Source of the DNA: Pseudidiomarina aquimaris
Lineage (GTDB): Bacteria > Pseudomonadota > Gammaproteobacteria > Enterobacterales > Alteromonadaceae
Assembly (NCBI RefSeq): GCF_003987395.1
Contig: NZ_PIPT01000005.1
Location: 186,001 to 250,000, forward strand
Reading direction: 5' to 3'
DNA length: 64,000 nucleotides
Each line of letters opens with the position of its first letter. The first letter of the stretch is position 1. The notes below the pieces were generated by a model. That model was given only the letters and a program-made list of their open reading frames with translations, was not told the origin of the DNA and did no database searches. A program made the position numbers and the translations under genes. Below are positions 9,675 to 20,853 of the stretch, one piece after another.

Positions 9675-9741
9675 GAATCGATCTAATCGCAAAACCCACA
9701 AGCGCCGTACAATAGCCCAAATTCGACAAAGTAGAGATAGT

Positions 9742-10965
9742 ATGTTGAAAGCTTGGTTTGCGATTCCGTTTTGGCAACGGGTACTCGGAGCATTCGTGCT
9801 CGGTATTGTGGCAGGTTTAGTGGTGCCGGAGTACGCGGTCCAACTCAAACCCTTGGGTGACTTGTTTATTCGTGCGCTGAAAATGCTCGTTGCGCCGCTG
9901 ATCTTCTGCGCCATCGGGAATGCGATTCTGCAGTTTGGTGAGGGCGAGGGGCTTGGCCAGATTGGTGCGAAGACGGTTGGTTTATTCCTGTTAACTGCCG
10001 TTATCGCCAGTGTTATTGGCTTGAGCGTCGGCAGTTTGTTGGACGTGACGGCGGCGCAAGATTTGAGCGCGGCGGCGGATTATCAGGAAAAAGAAGTTCC
10101 CGGTCCGGCGGCGGTGTTCTTGAATATGATTCCGGTGAACCCTTTTGCGGCGCTGTCGGAAGGTAAGATCTTGCAAATAGTGGTTTTTGCCGCGTTGGTG
10201 GGCATTGCTATTCGTCAGGTGGGCGAGCCTGCTCGAGCTTTAGGGAATGTGCTTAAAGCGGGTGCGCAAGTCATGTACCGCATCACCAAAATGGTTCTAG
10301 AGTTGACGCCGCTTGGGGTGCTCGGCTTGATGGCCTGGGTGGTCGGGCATTACGGACTATCGAGTTTGGCGCCCTTAGCTGCCTTTATTGGTGCAATTTA
10401 CTTGGCCTGTTTGCTACACATTTTCCTGACCTACGGGACAATGGTAAAACTTGCGGGGATGTCGCCGTGGTATTTCTTTAAGTCGGTATTTTCCGCGCAA
10501 TTGGTAGCCTTCACTACGTGCAGTAGCTTTGGCACGATTCCGGCCGCACACCAAGCGATTACGGAGAAACTTGGGGTCAAGAAGTCCTACGCGAGCTTTG
10601 TGCTGCCGCTTGGGGCAACCATAAATATGGATGGTTGTGGCGGTATTTACCCAGCGATTGCGTCGATTTTTATTGCCCAGCTTTACGGTATTCCGTTGGA
10701 ATTCACCGATTACTTGTTGATTACTGCGACGGCGACTTTGGCCTCGATAGGAACTGCCGGCGTGCCCGGTACCGCATTAGTGATGCTGACGGTAACCTTA
10801 AATGTGGTAGGCTTACCGCTTGAGGGGATAGCCTTCATCGCAGCGGTTGATCGGATTATCGATATGATGCGCACAGCCACGAATGTGACGGGCGATATGG
10901 CAGTGTCGGTGGTGTTAGGTCGACAAGAACGAGAACAGCAGCTAGCAACGGAATCGACAGCATAA
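9742..10965 (+). CDS. Dicarboxylate/amino acid:cation symporter (DAACS family)
   Basis: A 407-residue inner-membrane transporter of the GltP/DctA/SstT superfamily that couples uptake of C4-dicarboxylates or acidic amino acids to Na+ or H+. Several hydrophobic helices are evident, with the re-entrant loop motif FTTCSSFGTIP, the cation-binding motif GATINMDG, and the second hairpin motif GTAGVPG. The C-terminal MMRTATNVTGD contains the substrate-coordinating Arg/Asn/Asp seen in the family. The substrate cannot be assigned with confidence. The stop codon overlaps the dapB start (TAATG), so the two genes are translationally coupled. Confidence 0.9.
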   Translation: MLKAWFAIPFWQRVLGAFVLGIVAGLVVPEYAVQLKPLGDLFIRALKMLVAPLIFCAIGNAILQFGEGEGLGQIGAKTVGLFLLTAVIASVIGLSVGSLLDVTAAQDLSAAADYQEKEVPGPAAVFLNMIPVNPFAALSEGKILQIVVFAALVGIAIRQVGEPARALGNVLKAGAQVMYRITKMVLELTPLGVLGLMAWVVGHYGLSSLAPLAAFIGAIYLACLLHIFLTYGTMVKLAGMSPWYFFKSVFSAQLVAFTTCSSFGTIPAAHQAITEKLGVKKSYASFVLPLGATINMDGCGGIYPAIASIFIAQLYGIPLEFTDYLLITATATLASIGTAGVPGTALVMLTVTLNVVGLPLEGIAFIAAVDRIIDMMRTATNVTGDMAVSVVLGRQEREQQLATESTA

Positions 10966-11756
10966 TGAAGATTGGAGTAATTGGCGCAAGTGGGCGCATG
11001 GGACAAGCTGTATTACATGAGGCACAGACGCAAGGTCTAGAGCCTGCTGCAGCTATCGTCGGTGCGCACTCAACCAAGCGCGGCGAGAGAACAGTAGCGG
11101 GCTTGCAGTTCATTGATGGCAGCGAACTGACGGCGGCTGCGGTTGATGTGCTGGTTGATTTTAGTTTGCCGGCAGCGTTGCCAGCAAACGTAGAATTAGC
11201 TGAGCGCTTAGGTGCGCCTCTTGTGGTCTGCACGACTGGACTTGCTGCTGAGCAGCACCGCCTTTTGGATCGGGCCGCCGTATCAGTACCCGTGCTTTAT
11301 GCGGCAAATACCAGCGTGGGTATTTGTTTGTTGGAGCAATTAGTCGAGCTGGCCAGTGCGAGTTTACCTGATGCCGATATTGAAATTACCGAAGCGCACC
11401 ATAGTGCCAAGCGCGACGGTCCTTCCGGTACGGCATTGGTGCTCGGTGAGGCGGCAGCACGCGGGCGTGGTACCACTTTAGCGGAGGTCAGTGCAGGGGT
11501 GCGTGGTGATGGGCTCCGGCAAGCTGAAAGTATTGGTTTTTCGGTGATTCGTGCGGCGGACATTATTGGCGAGCATTCGGTTTTGCTGGCCCAGCCGGGC
11601 GAGCGTGTTGAGCTAAACCATCGGGTCAGTGACCGGCGGATTTTTGCTCGTGGCGCGCTGCAGGCGGCACAATGGCTTGTGCGACAGCCAGCGGGCCGCT
11701 ACCGCATGGCTGATAGTCTCAATTTAACGGCACACTTGAGAAAGTTATTGGTGTAA
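10965..11756 (+). CDS. dapB: 4-hydroxy-tetrahydrodipicolinate reductase
   Basis: NAD(P)H-dependent reductase of the lysine/diaminopimelate pathway, 263 residues. The N-terminal dinucleotide loop is GASGRMGQ at residues 7-14. The catalytic His and Lys sit in EAHHSAKRDGPSGTA. The ATG overlaps the stop of the upstream symporter gene. carA follows after 157 nt, in the same dapB-carAB order as E. coli. Confidence 0.97.
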   Translation: MKIGVIGASGRMGQAVLHEAQTQGLEPAAAIVGAHSTKRGERTVAGLQFIDGSELTAAAVDVLVDFSLPAALPANVELAERLGAPLVVCTTGLAAEQHRLLDRAAVSVPVLYAANTSVGICLLEQLVELASASLPDADIEITEAHHSAKRDGPSGTALVLGEAAARGRGTTLAEVSAGVRGDGLRQAESIGFSVIRAADIIGEHSVLLAQPGERVELNHRVSDRRIFARGALQAAQWLVRQPAGRYRMADSLNLTAHLRKLLV

Positions 11757-11861
11757 ATTTAGCTAGACGCAGCAGCGCTTTTTTAATAGAATACGACCAA
11801 TTTGCCGACGCAAAGTTGGCAAGCTGAAAACGCGCACTTTTAAGCTGGTGCAAGGTAATCA

Positions 11862-11896
11862 ACGGGGAAGTCAATTTTTGATTCACCCGTTTTTTT
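11862..11896 (+). terminator. Terminator-like hairpin in the carA leader
   Basis: ACGGG pairs with CCCGT, and an inner GTCAA/TTGAT stem extends the hairpin, which is directly followed by seven T residues (11890-11896). The carA ribosome-binding site GGAGG starts only a few bases later, at 11903. This is the layout of a leader attenuator. I could not identify an obvious leader peptide. Confidence 0.6.
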
Positions 11897-11913
11897 ATGT
11901 ACGGAGGTTAACC

Positions 11914-13071
11914 TTGAGTATTCTAGCGAGCCATTCAGCGAGCAAAGCCATTCTGGTGCTTGCGGATGGAACTGTTTTTCACGGCACAGCTATCGGTGCC
12001 GGTGGTACCGCAGTCGGCGAAGTTGTTTTTAATACTGCAATGACTGGCTACCAAGAAATTCTCACCGATCCCTCCTATGCTGAACAAATCGTTACTCTTA
12101 CTTATCCCCACATTGGCAATTACGGCACGACCCACGAAGACGAAGAATCCAACCGCGTTTGGGCTAAAGGTCTGGTGATCCGTGACATGTCACTTAAAGC
12201 TAGCAACTTCCGGCAAGAGCAGTCACTCGGTGACTACCTGCGGCAGCGTAACGTAGTTGGCATCGCTGACATCGATACGCGCAAGCTAACCCGTCTTCTA
12301 CGTGAAAAGGGTGCTCAAAACGGCTGCATCATGGCTGGTAATGTGGACGGCGAGCTCGATGTCGACAAAGCATTGGAATTGGCACAAGGCTTTCCTGGTT
12401 TGAAAGGAATGGATTTGGCCAAAGAAGTGACGATTCGTACACCACACGAGTGGACGAGTACCAGTTGGCAGTTAGGTGAAGGCTTTGGTGAGCTCACAGA
12501 ACCGAAGTTTCACGTCGTTGCTTATGACTATGGCTGTAAGCGCAATATTCTACGGATGTTGGCGGACCGCGGCTGTAAAGTCACGCTGGTGCCAGCACAG
12601 ACGCCAGCCAAGGATGTCTTGGCAATGAACCCAGATGGCGTATTTTTATCGAACGGACCTGGCGACCCAGAGCCTTGTGATTATGCAATTACTGCAATTC
12701 GTGAGCTCATCGAGGCCAAACTGCCGGTTTTCGGTATCTGTTTAGGCCACCAATTACTTGCGCTCGCTAGCGGTGCCAAGACTGGCAAAATGAAGTTTGG
12801 TCACCATGGCGCGAACCACCCAGTGCAAGATCTGGCGACGGGTCGGGTGATGATTACCAGTCAGAACCACGGCTTCGCGGTAACCGAGGATAACCTCCCA
12901 GACAATTTGAAAGTGACACATAAGTCACTGTTCGACGGCACGCTGCAGGGCATTCACCGTACAGATGTTCCAGCCTTTAGCTTCCAAGGCCACCCAGAAG
13001 CGAGCCCAGGGCCACATGACGCAGCGCCATTGTTTGATCACTTTATTGAATTGATGAGCCAGCACGCGTAA
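11914..13071 (+). CDS. carA: Carbamoyl-phosphate synthase small subunit
   Basis: Glutaminase subunit that releases ammonia from glutamine for the CarB subunit, feeding pyrimidine and arginine synthesis. The 385-residue form starts at the TTG at 11914, preceded by GGAGG with a 6-nt gap. It matches the E. coli start region ([12 protein letters not shown]), whereas an upstream in-frame start would add 22 non-conserved residues across the hairpin. The class I glutaminase nucleophile is in FGICLGHQ, and the His-Glu pair is in [11 protein letters not shown]. carB begins 30 nt after its stop. Confidence 0.97.
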   Translation: MSILASHSASKAILVLADGTVFHGTAIGAGGTAVGEVVFNTAMTGYQEILTDPSYAEQIVTLTYPHIGNYGTTHEDEESNRVWAKGLVIRDMSLKASNFRQEQSLGDYLRQRNVVGIADIDTRKLTRLLREKGAQNGCIMAGNVDGELDVDKALELAQGFPGLKGMDLAKEVTIRTPHEWTSTSWQLGEGFGELTEPKFHVVAYDYGCKRNILRMLADRGCKVTLVPAQTPAKDVLAMNPDGVFLSNGPGDPEPCDYAITAIRELIEAKLPVFGICLGHQLLALASGAKTGKMKFGHHGANHPVQDLATGRVMITSQNHGFAVTEDNLPDNLKVTHKSLFDGTLQGIHRTDVPAFSFQGHPEASPGPHDAAPLFDHFIELMSQHA

Positions 13072-13101
13072 GCGTTGCCGGAACGGAGGACGAATTAAAT
13101 T

Positions 13102-16100
13102 ATGCCAAAACGTACCGACATAAAGAGCATCCTCATTCTTGGCGCTGGCCCTATCGTTATCGGCCAGGCCTGTGAATTTGATTACTCGGGCGCACAAGCG
13201 TGTAAAGCGCTGCGCGAAGAGGGTTATAAAGTCATCTTGGTGAACTCGAATCCAGCGACCATCATGACCGACCCAGAAATGGCTGATGTGACTTACATCG
13301 AGCCGATTCATTGGGAAGTAGTAGCCAAAATTATTGAAGTTGAACGTCCAGACGCAGTATTGCCAACCATGGGCGGACAAACAGCGTTGAACTGTGCGCT
13401 CGACCTTGATCGCCACGGTGTACTTGAGAAGTACAATGTTGAGATGATTGGCGCGAATGCAGATGCCATTGACAAAGCGGAAGACCGTGATCGTTTCGAC
13501 AAAGCCATGAAAGCGATTGGTCTTGAGACTCCTAACGCTGAAGTTGCGCATAGTCTTGACGAAGCTTTCGATGTACTTGACCGCCTAGGCTTCCCGTGCA
13601 TTATCCGCCCATCGTTCACCATGGGTGGCAGCGGTGGCGGTATTGCCTATAACCGCGAAGAGTTTGAAGAGATCTGTCGTCGCGGTCTCGACCTTTCGAC
13701 CACCAATCAGTTGCTTATCGACGAATCGCTGATTGGTTGGAAAGAGTACGAAATGGAAGTGGTGCGCGACAAAAATGACAACTGCATCATTGTTTGTGCC
13801 ATTGAAAACTTCGATGCCATGGGAATTCATACCGGTGACTCGATCACCGTAGCGCCGGCCCAAACCTTAACCGATAAAGAATATCAGTTGATGCGTGATG
13901 CGGCGATGGCGGTGTTGCGTGAGATTGGTGTTGAAACCGGTGGTTCAAACGTACAGTTTGGCGTTGACCCTGATACGGGTCGCATGGTTGTGATTGAAAT
14001 GAATCCGCGCGTGTCGCGTTCGTCAGCGCTGGCGTCCAAAGCGACCGGTTTCCCGATTGCTAAAGTCGCTGCCAAGTTAGCTGTGGGCTACACCCTAGAT
14101 GAGCTTGAAAACGAAATTACCGGTGGGGTCACACCTGCTTCGTTTGAACCGGCGCTCGACTATGTTGTGACTAAAATCCCACGTTTTAACTTCGAAAAGT
14201 TTGCAGGCTGTAATGACCGTCTGACGACGCAAATGAAGTCAGTCGGCGAGGTGATGGCTATCGGCCGTAACCAGCAAGAGTCGCTACAAAAAGCATTACG
14301 TGGCTTGGAAATTGGTGCAACTGGCTTTGACCCGATGGTTGACCCAGCTGACCCAGAAGCGCGTGGCAAAGTTATTCGCGAACTGAAAGAGCCAGGTGCA
14401 GAGCGTATTTTCTACATCGCTGATGCCTTCCGTTTAGGTATGACTGTGCGCGATGTGTTTGAACAGACGCGTATCGATGAATGGTATCTCATTCAGATCG
14501 AAGAGATCGTTCTACTGGAAGCTGAGATTCAGAAGCTTGGCATGGCAGGACTCGACGAGCGTGTGCTGCGCGTGCTGAAGCGCAAAGGCTTCTCGGATGC
14601 ACGTATCGCCGACATTCTGGATGTGGCCGAGGGCGAGATTCGTCGTCGTCGCCATGAGCTAAATGTTTTGCCGGTGTATAAGCGAGTGGATACCTGTGCG
14701 GCAGAATTCGCCTCAGACACTGCCTACATGTACTCAAGCTACGACGAGGAGTGTGAAGCTGCACCGTCGGATCGTGAGAAAATCATGGTGATTGGTGGCG
14801 GCCCGAACCGTATTGGTCAAGGTATTGAGTTCGATTACTGCTGTGTGCATGCTGCATTAGCTCTGCGTGATGACGGTTACGAAACCATTATGGTGAACTG
14901 TAACCCAGAGACCGTTTCGACCGATTACGATACTTCTGATCGCTTGTATTTCGAGCCGATCACTTTAGAAGACGTACTAGAAATTGTGCGTGTCGAGCAG
15001 CCGAAGGGCGTTATCGTGCAGTACGGTGGTCAAACACCACTCAAACTAGCCCGTGAGCTTGAGGCGAATGGCGTGCCAGTTATCGGTACTTCACCTGATG
15101 CGATTGACCGTTCGGAAGACCGTGAGCGCTTCCAAAGTGCAGTGCGCCGACTCGGCTTGAAACAGCCGGAAAATGCCACGGTTACCAAGGTTGACGAAGC
15201 ATTACGCGAAGCAGAGCGAATTGGCTATCCGTTGGTCGTGCGTCCAAGTTATGTCTTGGGTGGCCGCGCTATGGAAATCGTCTATGACGAGAGCGACTTA
15301 CATCGTTATTTGACCGATGCGGTTAAAGTGTCGAACTCGGCGCCAGTGTTATTGGATCGCTTCCTTGATAACGCCATTGAGGTGGATGTCGACGCAATTT
15401 GTGACGGTCAAGACTTGTTTATTGGCGGCATCATGCAACACATCGAACAAGCCGGGGTTCACTCAGGTGACTCAGCCTGTTCGTTACCGCCTTATTCGTT
15501 GAGCGATAAAATCCAAGACGAATTGCGTGAGCAAATGCGCAAATTAGCGTTTGAACTCAATGTACATGGCCTGATGAACGCGCAGTTCGCGATTAAAGAC
15601 GATGAAGTTTACTTGATCGAAGTGAACCCGCGTGCAGCGCGTACCGTGCCGTTTGTTTCGAAAGCGACTGGGGTGCCGTTAGCGAAGATTGCAGCGCGCG
15701 TGATGGTTGGGCAGACATTGCAGCAACAAGGCTACACGAAGGAAGTGATTCCGCCTTACTTCTCAGTAAAAGAAGTGGTGATTCCGTTTGCTAAGTTCCA
15801 AGGGGTCGACCCGATTCGTGGTCCTGAAATGCGCTCCACGGGCGAGGTGATGGGTGTTGGTGAAAGCTTCGAAGAAGCCTACGCTAAAGCGAACCTTGGT
15901 GCTGGTGAGGCCTTAGCGAAAGCAGGTAAAGCCTTGCTTTCGGTACGTGATGGCGACAAGGCGCGGCTGTTTGATCTGGCACGCGGTCTACTGGGCTTAG
16001 GCTTCTCATTGGAAGCGACGCGCGGTACGGCGAAGATGCTAAATGAAGAAGGCATTACCTGTTCGGTGGTAAATAAACTGCAAGAAGGCCGCCCGAATAT

Positions 16101-16326
16101 TGTTGATGCAATCAAAAACGGCGAGTACAGTTACATCATTAATACCGTCGAAGGGCGCCAGGCGATTGAAGATTCGGTCTACATTCGTCGTGAAGCACTC
16201 TTGAATAAAGTGATTTACACCACCACGTTAAATGCAGCCTTTGCTACCGTAAAAGCCAATACTGCAGACGATAGAGCACGGGTAAATTCACTGCAGTCAT
16301 TACATAAAAGGGTTCTAACAGCATGA
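13102..16326 (+). CDS. carB: Carbamoyl-phosphate synthase large subunit
   Basis: Synthetase subunit of 1074 residues, the usual size. It contains two homologous halves, each with an ATP-grasp domain: one phosphorylates bicarbonate and the other carbamate. The paired start motifs [12 protein letters not shown] and [17 protein letters not shown] mark the halves, and a C-terminal MGS-like allosteric domain ([15 protein letters not shown]) binds UMP or ornithine in relatives. The stop overlaps the greA start (ATGA), suggesting coupled translation. Confidence 0.99.
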   Translation: MPKRTDIKSILILGAGPIVIGQACEFDYSGAQACKALREEGYKVILVNSNPATIMTDPEMADVTYIEPIHWEVVAKIIEVERPDAVLPTMGGQTALNCALDLDRHGVLEKYNVEMIGANADAIDKAEDRDRFDKAMKAIGLETPNAEVAHSLDEAFDVLDRLGFPCIIRPSFTMGGSGGGIAYNREEFEEICRRGLDLSTTNQLLIDESLIGWKEYEMEVVRDKNDNCIIVCAIENFDAMGIHTGDSITVAPAQTLTDKEYQLMRDAAMAVLREIGVETGGSNVQFGVDPDTGRMVVIEMNPRVSRSSALASKATGFPIAKVAAKLAVGYTLDELENEITGGVTPASFEPALDYVVTKIPRFNFEKFAGCNDRLTTQMKSVGEVMAIGRNQQESLQKALRGLEIGATGFDPMVDPADPEARGKVIRELKEPGAERIFYIADAFRLGMTVRDVFEQTRIDEWYLIQIEEIVLLEAEIQKLGMAGLDERVLRVLKRKGFSDARIADILDVAEGEIRRRRHELNVLPVYKRVDTCAAEFASDTAYMYSSYDEECEAAPSDREKIMVIGGGPNRIGQGIEFDYCCVHAALALRDDGYETIMVNCNPETVSTDYDTSDRLYFEPITLEDVLEIVRVEQPKGVIVQYGGQTPLKLARELEANGVPVIGTSPDAIDRSEDRERFQSAVRRLGLKQPENATVTKVDEALREAERIGYPLVVRPSYVLGGRAMEIVYDESDLHRYLTDAVKVSNSAPVLLDRFLDNAIEVDVDAICDGQDLFIGGIMQHIEQAGVHSGDSACSLPPYSLSDKIQDELREQMRKLAFELNVHGLMNAQFAIKDDEVYLIEVNPRAARTVPFVSKATGVPLAKIAARVMVGQTLQQQGYTKEVIPPYFSVKEVVIPFAKFQGVDPIRGPEMRSTGEVMGVGESFEEAYAKANLGAGEALAKAGKALLSVRDGDKARLFDLARGLLGLGFSLEATRGTAKMLNEEGITCSVVNKLQEGRPNIVDAIKNGEYSYIINTVEGRQAIEDSVYIRREALLNKVIYTTTLNAAFATVKANTADDRARVNSLQSLHKRVLTA

Positions 16327-16799
16327 GTCAAATTCCAATGACGACCCGCGGCGCTGAGATGCTGCGGGAGGAATTGAAGCGTCTAAAAACTGAAGATCGC
16401 CCGCGCATCATTCAAGCGATCGCAGATGCGCGTGAGCACGGCGACTTGAAAGAGAATGCCGAGTATCACGCTGCTCGCGAACAGCAAGGTTTCTGTGAGG
16501 GACGTATTCAAGAAATCGAAGCAAAATTGTCAAATGCACAGATTATTGATGTCACGAAAGTACCGAATCAAGGGAAAATTATCTTTGGCTCTACCGTGAC
16601 GCTTTATAACACTGCAACTGACAAAGAAGTTCGTTACCGGATTGTGGGTGATGATGAGGCAGATATTAAGCAAAACCTAATATCTGTGAACTCGCCTATC
16701 TCGCGTGCGCTTATCGGCAAACAAGTTGATGACGTTGCACGGGTGAACACCCCCAACGGTGAAGTTGAATATGAAGTAGTAAGCGTTGAGTACATCTAA
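16323..16799 (+). CDS. greA: Transcription elongation factor GreA
   Basis: A 158-residue factor that inserts its coiled coil into the RNA polymerase secondary channel and promotes cleavage of backtracked RNA. The N-terminal coiled coil carries the conserved acidic tip ([12 protein letters not shown]), and a C-terminal FKBP-like domain follows. The ATG overlaps the carB stop by four bases. Confidence 0.98.
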   Translation: MSQIPMTTRGAEMLREELKRLKTEDRPRIIQAIADAREHGDLKENAEYHAAREQQGFCEGRIQEIEAKLSNAQIIDVTKVPNQGKIIFGSTVTLYNTATDKEVRYRIVGDDEADIKQNLISVNSPISRALIGKQVDDVARVNTPNGEVEYEVVSVEYI

Positions 16800-16821
16800 C
16801 GCTGCTTAACATTCCAAAAGA

Positions 16822-17100
16822 TTACTTCTCATCATTTAAGAGCGCGATTAATTCGCGCTCTTTTTGTTCGCGCTCATGACGATTTTTAGGTACCGCAACG
16901 CGGTATTCAGGCACATCAGGAAAAACCTCCTCAATCGGCCGACCCAGAGCTTTAGCGATAGCCGCAGCTACCGCGTGAGAGCGCGCTTTGCGCGAGGCGA
17001 CCTTGGAAATGAGCGACGGGCTTTTGCCTAGAGCTTTTGCCAGCATCGAGAAATCGAAGCCGCGTTTTGCTAATTCCATTTTTATTTTTTGACTATCCAT
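16822..17100 (-). CDS. Ner/Nlp-like winged HTH DNA-binding protein
   Basis: A 92-residue protein with a central HTH (about residues 15-50): FSMLAKALGKSPSLISKV followed by ALGRPIEEVFPDV. This layout is typical of the Mu Ner / E. coli Nlp (SfsB) family. The C-terminus is a charged helix. The ATG at 17100 fits the domain; an upstream extension would only read through the intergenic operator. It is divergent from the CI-like gene at 17207, and a perfect palindrome lies between them, so mutual or self regulation is likely. No other phage genes are nearby. Confidence 0.75.
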   Translation of the reverse strand: MDSQKIKMELAKRGFDFSMLAKALGKSPSLISKVASRKARSHAVAAAIAKALGRPIEEVFPDVPEYRVAVPKNRHEREQKERELIALLNDEK

Positions 17101-17128
17101 AGTGGCTCGGCTGTGGTTGAATGTTTTA

Positions 17129-17153
17129 TTGTGAACCACATGTGAGTTCACAA
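17129..17153. promoter_or_regulatory. Palindromic operator between two divergent regulators
   Basis: TTGTGAAC and GTTCACAA are perfect 8-bp inverted repeats separated by 9 nt, and the spacer itself contains the 8-bp palindrome CACATGTG. It lies 29 nt from the Ner-like start and 54 nt from the CI-like start, the expected place for an operator bound by one or both proteins. Confidence 0.7.
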
Positions 17154-17206
17154 GTAGTTCAAATGAATTTAAATGTAGGTCAAAAGACACCAAATAAGGA
17201 AAAAAG

Positions 17207-17737
17207 ATGTCAAATGACGCTAAAATAAATACTACACAAGGGCCGCAGAAAAGCAATGTTGAAATGCTCAATATGGATGAGGTGATTGCGCGGTTAAAAC
17301 TCTATTTTGGTAATGAATCCACAGCATCGCTGATGCGGCGGCTGGGTATTCCCAAATCTACCTATGGTAACTGGAAGAAACGTAAGACGATTTCCTACGA
17401 TTATCTGGTGCAAGGCTTGTTGCAGGCTGGAGTCTCATTGGATTGGTTCTTTGCACCGCGGCAGCAGTTGAATTATCCGCGCCCGTCTGAGTTACATCTG
17501 AATGAGCCTATTGTTTTGCACTATCAGCCATCCTCAGACACCGAAGAAGTGCTCAAGGCAACCGCAGAGATTAAACCGTTTCTCCAGCGTTACAACTTGC
17601 CGGAGACCACGCGTAATCAGCAGTTGTTGGTCGACACTTATTTGGCCTCACGGGCGGATCACATAGGCATTGATTTCGCTTTGAATCAGATTGCCTTGGC
17701 GTTGAGTTGGGCGCCGGAAACAACTGAACCAGAGTAA
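17207..17737 (+). CDS. CI-repressor-like HTH protein
   Basis: A 176-residue protein whose N-terminal half (about residues 22-68) resembles the phage CI repressor HTH domain: a short helix, then TASLMRRLGIPKSTYGNWKKRKTI and YDYLVQGLLQAGVSLDWFF. The C-terminal half lacks the Ser/Lys autoprotease signatures of LexA/CI peptidase domains and is not recognised. The ATG is preceded by AAGGA. It is divergent from the Ner-like gene. The pair could be a phage relic or a domesticated chromosomal switch. Confidence 0.7.
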   Translation: MSNDAKINTTQGPQKSNVEMLNMDEVIARLKLYFGNESTASLMRRLGIPKSTYGNWKKRKTISYDYLVQGLLQAGVSLDWFFAPRQQLNYPRPSELHLNEPIVLHYQPSSDTEEVLKATAEIKPFLQRYNLPETTRNQQLLVDTYLASRADHIGIDFALNQIALALSWAPETTEPE

Positions 17738-17811
17738 CAGAGAGCCGTACGAGCGAGGTGCGTGCATCGGCAGGTTACGATGCACGCGACGATCACTTGC
17801 AGGTAAACAGG

Positions 17812-18120
17812 TTAGCGACGCGGAAGCTGAATCTTACCTTCCGGACTTGGTTTGTATAGCGTCAAAACTTTGCCAACGACTTGCACACGATAGGCTTGGG
17901 TGTGCGCAACGATGGTCGCATAGACTTGCTCGCGAAGCTCACGATCTTCCTCAGGCACTTTTACCTTGATTAATTCGTGGTGATTCAACGCCAGTTCAAT
18001 TTCCGCCATGACACCCTCGGTCAGGCCATTTGCGCCGAGTAGCACCACCGGCTTCAGAGAATGAGCCAGACTTTTTAGGTGCTGTTTTTGTTTATTGCTT
18101 AAAGTTAACCCTTCGGCCAT
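17812..18120 (-). CDS. yhbY: YhbY/CRM-domain RNA-binding protein
   Basis: A 102-residue single CRM-domain protein that associates with pre-50S ribosomal subunits in relatives. The signature [28 protein letters not shown] contains the GxxG-type RNA-binding loop and follows [15 protein letters not shown] chose the ATG at 18120 because upstream in-frame sequence is not conserved. It is divergent from rlmE, exactly as in E. coli. Confidence 0.95.
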   Translation of the reverse strand: MAEGLTLSNKQKQHLKSLAHSLKPVVLLGANGLTEGVMAEIELALNHHELIKVKVPEEDRELREQVYATIVAHTQAYRVQVVGKVLTLYKPSPEGKIQLPRR

Positions 18121-18200
18121 GTAATAATATCCCACTATCACTTGAATTTTCGCTATTCTACCGCCATCTGGGTAGAAGAAGCCAGTTTGGTATTGAGGCA

Positions 18201-18827
18201 ATGGGAAAAAAACGTTCAGCAAGTAGTACACGATGGCTGCAAGAGCACTTTAGCGATCATTATGTGCAGAAAGCGCAGAAGAAAGGGCTGCGCTCGCGTG
18301 CAGTATTCAAAATTGAAGAGATTCAGAACAAAGACAAGTTGCTGAAGCAAGGCATGACGGTCGTCGACCTCGGGGCTGCGCCAGGTGGCTGGTCTCAATA
18401 TGTCGTAGATACCTTGCAAGGAAATTGCCAAGTGATTGCTTGCGACATCTTACCGATGGATCCGATCGCCGGCGTTGACTTTTTAGAGGGCGACTTTCGT
18501 GAAGAAAGCGTTTTAAATGCTTTATTGAACCGCATCGGTGGCAAAAACGTAGATGTAGTATTGTCAGATATGGCACCGAACATGAGCGGGAATGATAACG
18601 TTGACCAACCCCGAGCCATGTACTTGGTCGAACTGGCACTTGATATGTGCCACCAAGTTTTGAAACCCAACGGCAGTTTTGTCGTCAAAGTATTCCATGG
18701 ACAAGGTTTTGAAGAATTCTTAAAAGACGTACGTGCGGCTTTTAAAACGGTCAAAACTCGCAAACCAGACTCGTCACGGGCGCGTTCACGTGAGGTCTAT
18801 TTGGTAGCGACTGGATATAAATTGTAG
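18201..18827 (+). CDS. rlmE: 23S rRNA 2'-O-ribose methyltransferase RlmE
   Basis: SAM-dependent methyltransferase that modifies U2552 in the 23S rRNA A-loop, 208 residues. The SAM motif is [14 protein letters not shown], the catalytic Asp is in [12 protein letters not shown], and the catalytic Lys is in [10 protein letters not shown]. The true start is ATG 18201 (MGKKRSASS), which matches E. coli; the long upstream extension overlaps yhbY on the other strand and is not real. It precedes ftsH, as in E. coli. Confidence 0.97.
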   Translation: MGKKRSASSTRWLQEHFSDHYVQKAQKKGLRSRAVFKIEEIQNKDKLLKQGMTVVDLGAAPGGWSQYVVDTLQGNCQVIACDILPMDPIAGVDFLEGDFREESVLNALLNRIGGKNVDVVLSDMAPNMSGNDNVDQPRAMYLVELALDMCHQVLKPNGSFVVKVFHGQGFEEFLKDVRAAFKTVKTRKPDSSRARSREVYLVATGYKL

Positions 18828-18870
18828 TAGGCTGTTGCGCATGCAACGCAAGTAAATGAGGTAGTCAGCT

Positions 18871-20796
18871 TTGAGCGATATGGCAAAAAATCTAATTTTA
18901 TGGCTGGTGATCGCTGTTGTTTTGATGACAGTGTTCAATAGTTTCAGCCCCGGTGCGAATAATGGCTCGCAAGTTGCGTACAGCCAGTTTATTTCGCAAG
19001 TGAACAACGGTGGGGTGCGTAAAGTCGATATCGACGGCCGCATGATCACGGCGCAATCGCGCACCGGTGATACCTTCACCACGGTGATGCCAGTTAGCGA
19101 CCCAGACTTGCTCAATGACTTGCTGGAAAACAATGTTGAAGTCGTTGGGAAGCCACCGGAAGAGCCAAGTATTCTTACCTCGATTTTCATTTCGTGGTTC
19201 CCGATGCTGTTGTTGATCGGTGTATGGATTTTCTTCATGCGTCAAATGCAGGGCGGCGGCGGTGGCCGTGGTGCCATGAGCTTTGGTAAGAGCAAAGCGC
19301 GCTTGATGAGTGAAGACCAAATTAAAACCACTTTTGCCGATGTCGCAGGCTGTGATGAGGCGAAAGAAGAAGTGTCGGAATTGGTTGATTACTTGCGTGA
19401 CCCAAGTAAGTTCCAGCGTCTCGGCGGTAAAATTCCGAAGGGCGTGCTTATGGTCGGTCCTCCGGGTACTGGTAAAACGCTTATTGCCAAAGCCATCGCC
19501 GGTGAAGCAAAAGTGCCTTTCTTCTCGATTTCGGGTTCCGATTTCGTCGAAATGTTTGTCGGTGTCGGTGCCTCACGGGTACGTGACATGTTCGAGCAAG
19601 CGAAGAAGTCAGCGCCATGCATTATCTTCATCGATGAGATTGATGCCGTAGGTCGTCAGCGTGGTGCTGGCCTTGGTGGCGGTCACGACGAGCGTGAGCA
19701 AACCTTGAACCAAATGCTAGTTGAGATGGATGGTTTTGAAGGCAACGAAGGTATTATTGTTATCGCTGCTACTAACCGCCCAGATGTGCTTGACCCAGCC
19801 TTGTTGCGTCCGGGACGCTTTGACCGTCAAGTACCGGTAGGTTTACCTGATGTTCGTGGTCGTGAGCAAATTCTTAAGGTCCACATGCGCAAAGTTCCGC
19901 TCGGCGATGATGTAGACGCGTCTGTGATTGCGCGTGGTACGCCTGGTTTCTCGGGTGCCGATTTGGCGAACCTAGTGAACGAAGCTGCGTTGTTCGCGGC
20001 GCGTAACAACAAGCGCGTTGTGGCAATGGAAGAATTCGACAAAGCGAAAGATAAGATCATGATGGGCGCGGAACGTCGCTCCATGGTGATGACGGATGAA
20101 GAGAAGGCTATGACAGCCTATCACGAAGCCGGTCACGCGATTGTGGGGCGCTTGGTGCCTGAGCATGATCCCGTCTACAAAGTATCGATTATTCCGCGTG
20201 GTCGTGCTCTGGGTGTCACTATGTACTTACCAGAACAAGATCGTGTCAGCCATACCAAGCAGCACCTTGAAAGTATGATTTCGAGCTTGTTTGGTGGGCG
20301 TTTGGCAGAAGCTATTATTTATGGCGAAGATAAGGTAACCACGGGTGCATCCAATGACATCGAGCGAGCAACGCAGATTGCGCGCAAGATGGTGACCCAA
20401 TGGGGCTTGTCAGAGAAGATGGGGCCTTTGCTCTACGCTGACGATGAAAATGAAGTATTCCTTGGTCGCTCGGTAACGCAGCACAAGCATATGTCAGACG
20501 ACACAGCGCGTGCGATTGACCAAGAGGTTAAGTTGTTCATCGATCGCAACTATGACCGGGCCAAGCGTATTCTCGAAGAAAACATCGATATCTTGCATTC
20601 CATGAAAGATGCACTGATGAAGTATGAAACTATCGATGCGGATCAAATCGATGATCTTATGAATCGACGCGATGTACGTGAGCCGCGTGATTGGCGTAAG
20701 CCAGACCAAGACAACAACACCAGCGGTGGTGCAACGGCCAGCTCAGACGAGCGACCGTTAACCGATGGGAAGCCGGGAGACGCTCCGGCGAGTTAA
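18871..20796 (+). CDS. ftsH: ATP-dependent zinc metalloprotease FtsH
   Basis: Membrane-anchored AAA+ protease that degrades membrane and short-lived cytoplasmic proteins, such as LpxC and sigma-32 in E. coli. It has 641 residues from the TTG at 18871; an ATG three codons later is also possible and fits the E. coli N-terminus. Transmembrane segments are near residues 8-26 and 101-123. Walker A is GPPGTGKT at 196-203, the second-region motif is [11 protein letters not shown], and the zinc site is HEAGH at 418-422. The tail is disordered. A strong terminator ends the transcript. Confidence 0.98.
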   Translation: MSDMAKNLILWLVIAVVLMTVFNSFSPGANNGSQVAYSQFISQVNNGGVRKVDIDGRMITAQSRTGDTFTTVMPVSDPDLLNDLLENNVEVVGKPPEEPSILTSIFISWFPMLLLIGVWIFFMRQMQGGGGGRGAMSFGKSKARLMSEDQIKTTFADVAGCDEAKEEVSELVDYLRDPSKFQRLGGKIPKGVLMVGPPGTGKTLIAKAIAGEAKVPFFSISGSDFVEMFVGVGASRVRDMFEQAKKSAPCIIFIDEIDAVGRQRGAGLGGGHDEREQTLNQMLVEMDGFEGNEGIIVIAATNRPDVLDPALLRPGRFDRQVPVGLPDVRGREQILKVHMRKVPLGDDVDASVIARGTPGFSGADLANLVNEAALFAARNNKRVVAMEEFDKAKDKIMMGAERRSMVMTDEEKAMTAYHEAGHAIVGRLVPEHDPVYKVSIIPRGRALGVTMYLPEQDRVSHTKQHLESMISSLFGGRLAEAIIYGEDKVTTGASNDIERATQIARKMVTQWGLSEKMGPLLYADDENEVFLGRSVTQHKHMSDDTARAIDQEVKLFIDRNYDRAKRILEENIDILHSMKDALMKYETIDADQIDDLMNRRDVREPRDWRKPDQDNNTSGGATASSDERPLTDGKPGDAPAS

Positions 20797-20798
20797 CA

Positions 20799-20825
20799 AA
20801 AAAGCCCCGAGTTCGGGGCTTTTTT
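20799..20825 (+). terminator. Rho-independent terminator after ftsH
   Basis: AAAGCCCCGA and TCGGGGCTTT form a 10-bp stem with a 2-base centre, flanked by A and T tracts. It ends ftsH transcription. folP starts 29 nt later, so folP needs its own promoter or read-through. Confidence 0.9.
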
Positions 20826-20853
20826 ATGAGAATAGAAGTTTGAGGATCGAGTC

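Noticed and set aside
12925-13551. 208-codon minus-strand frame across the carA-carB junction
   Set aside because: It is antisense to two certain genes and has no recognisable domain.
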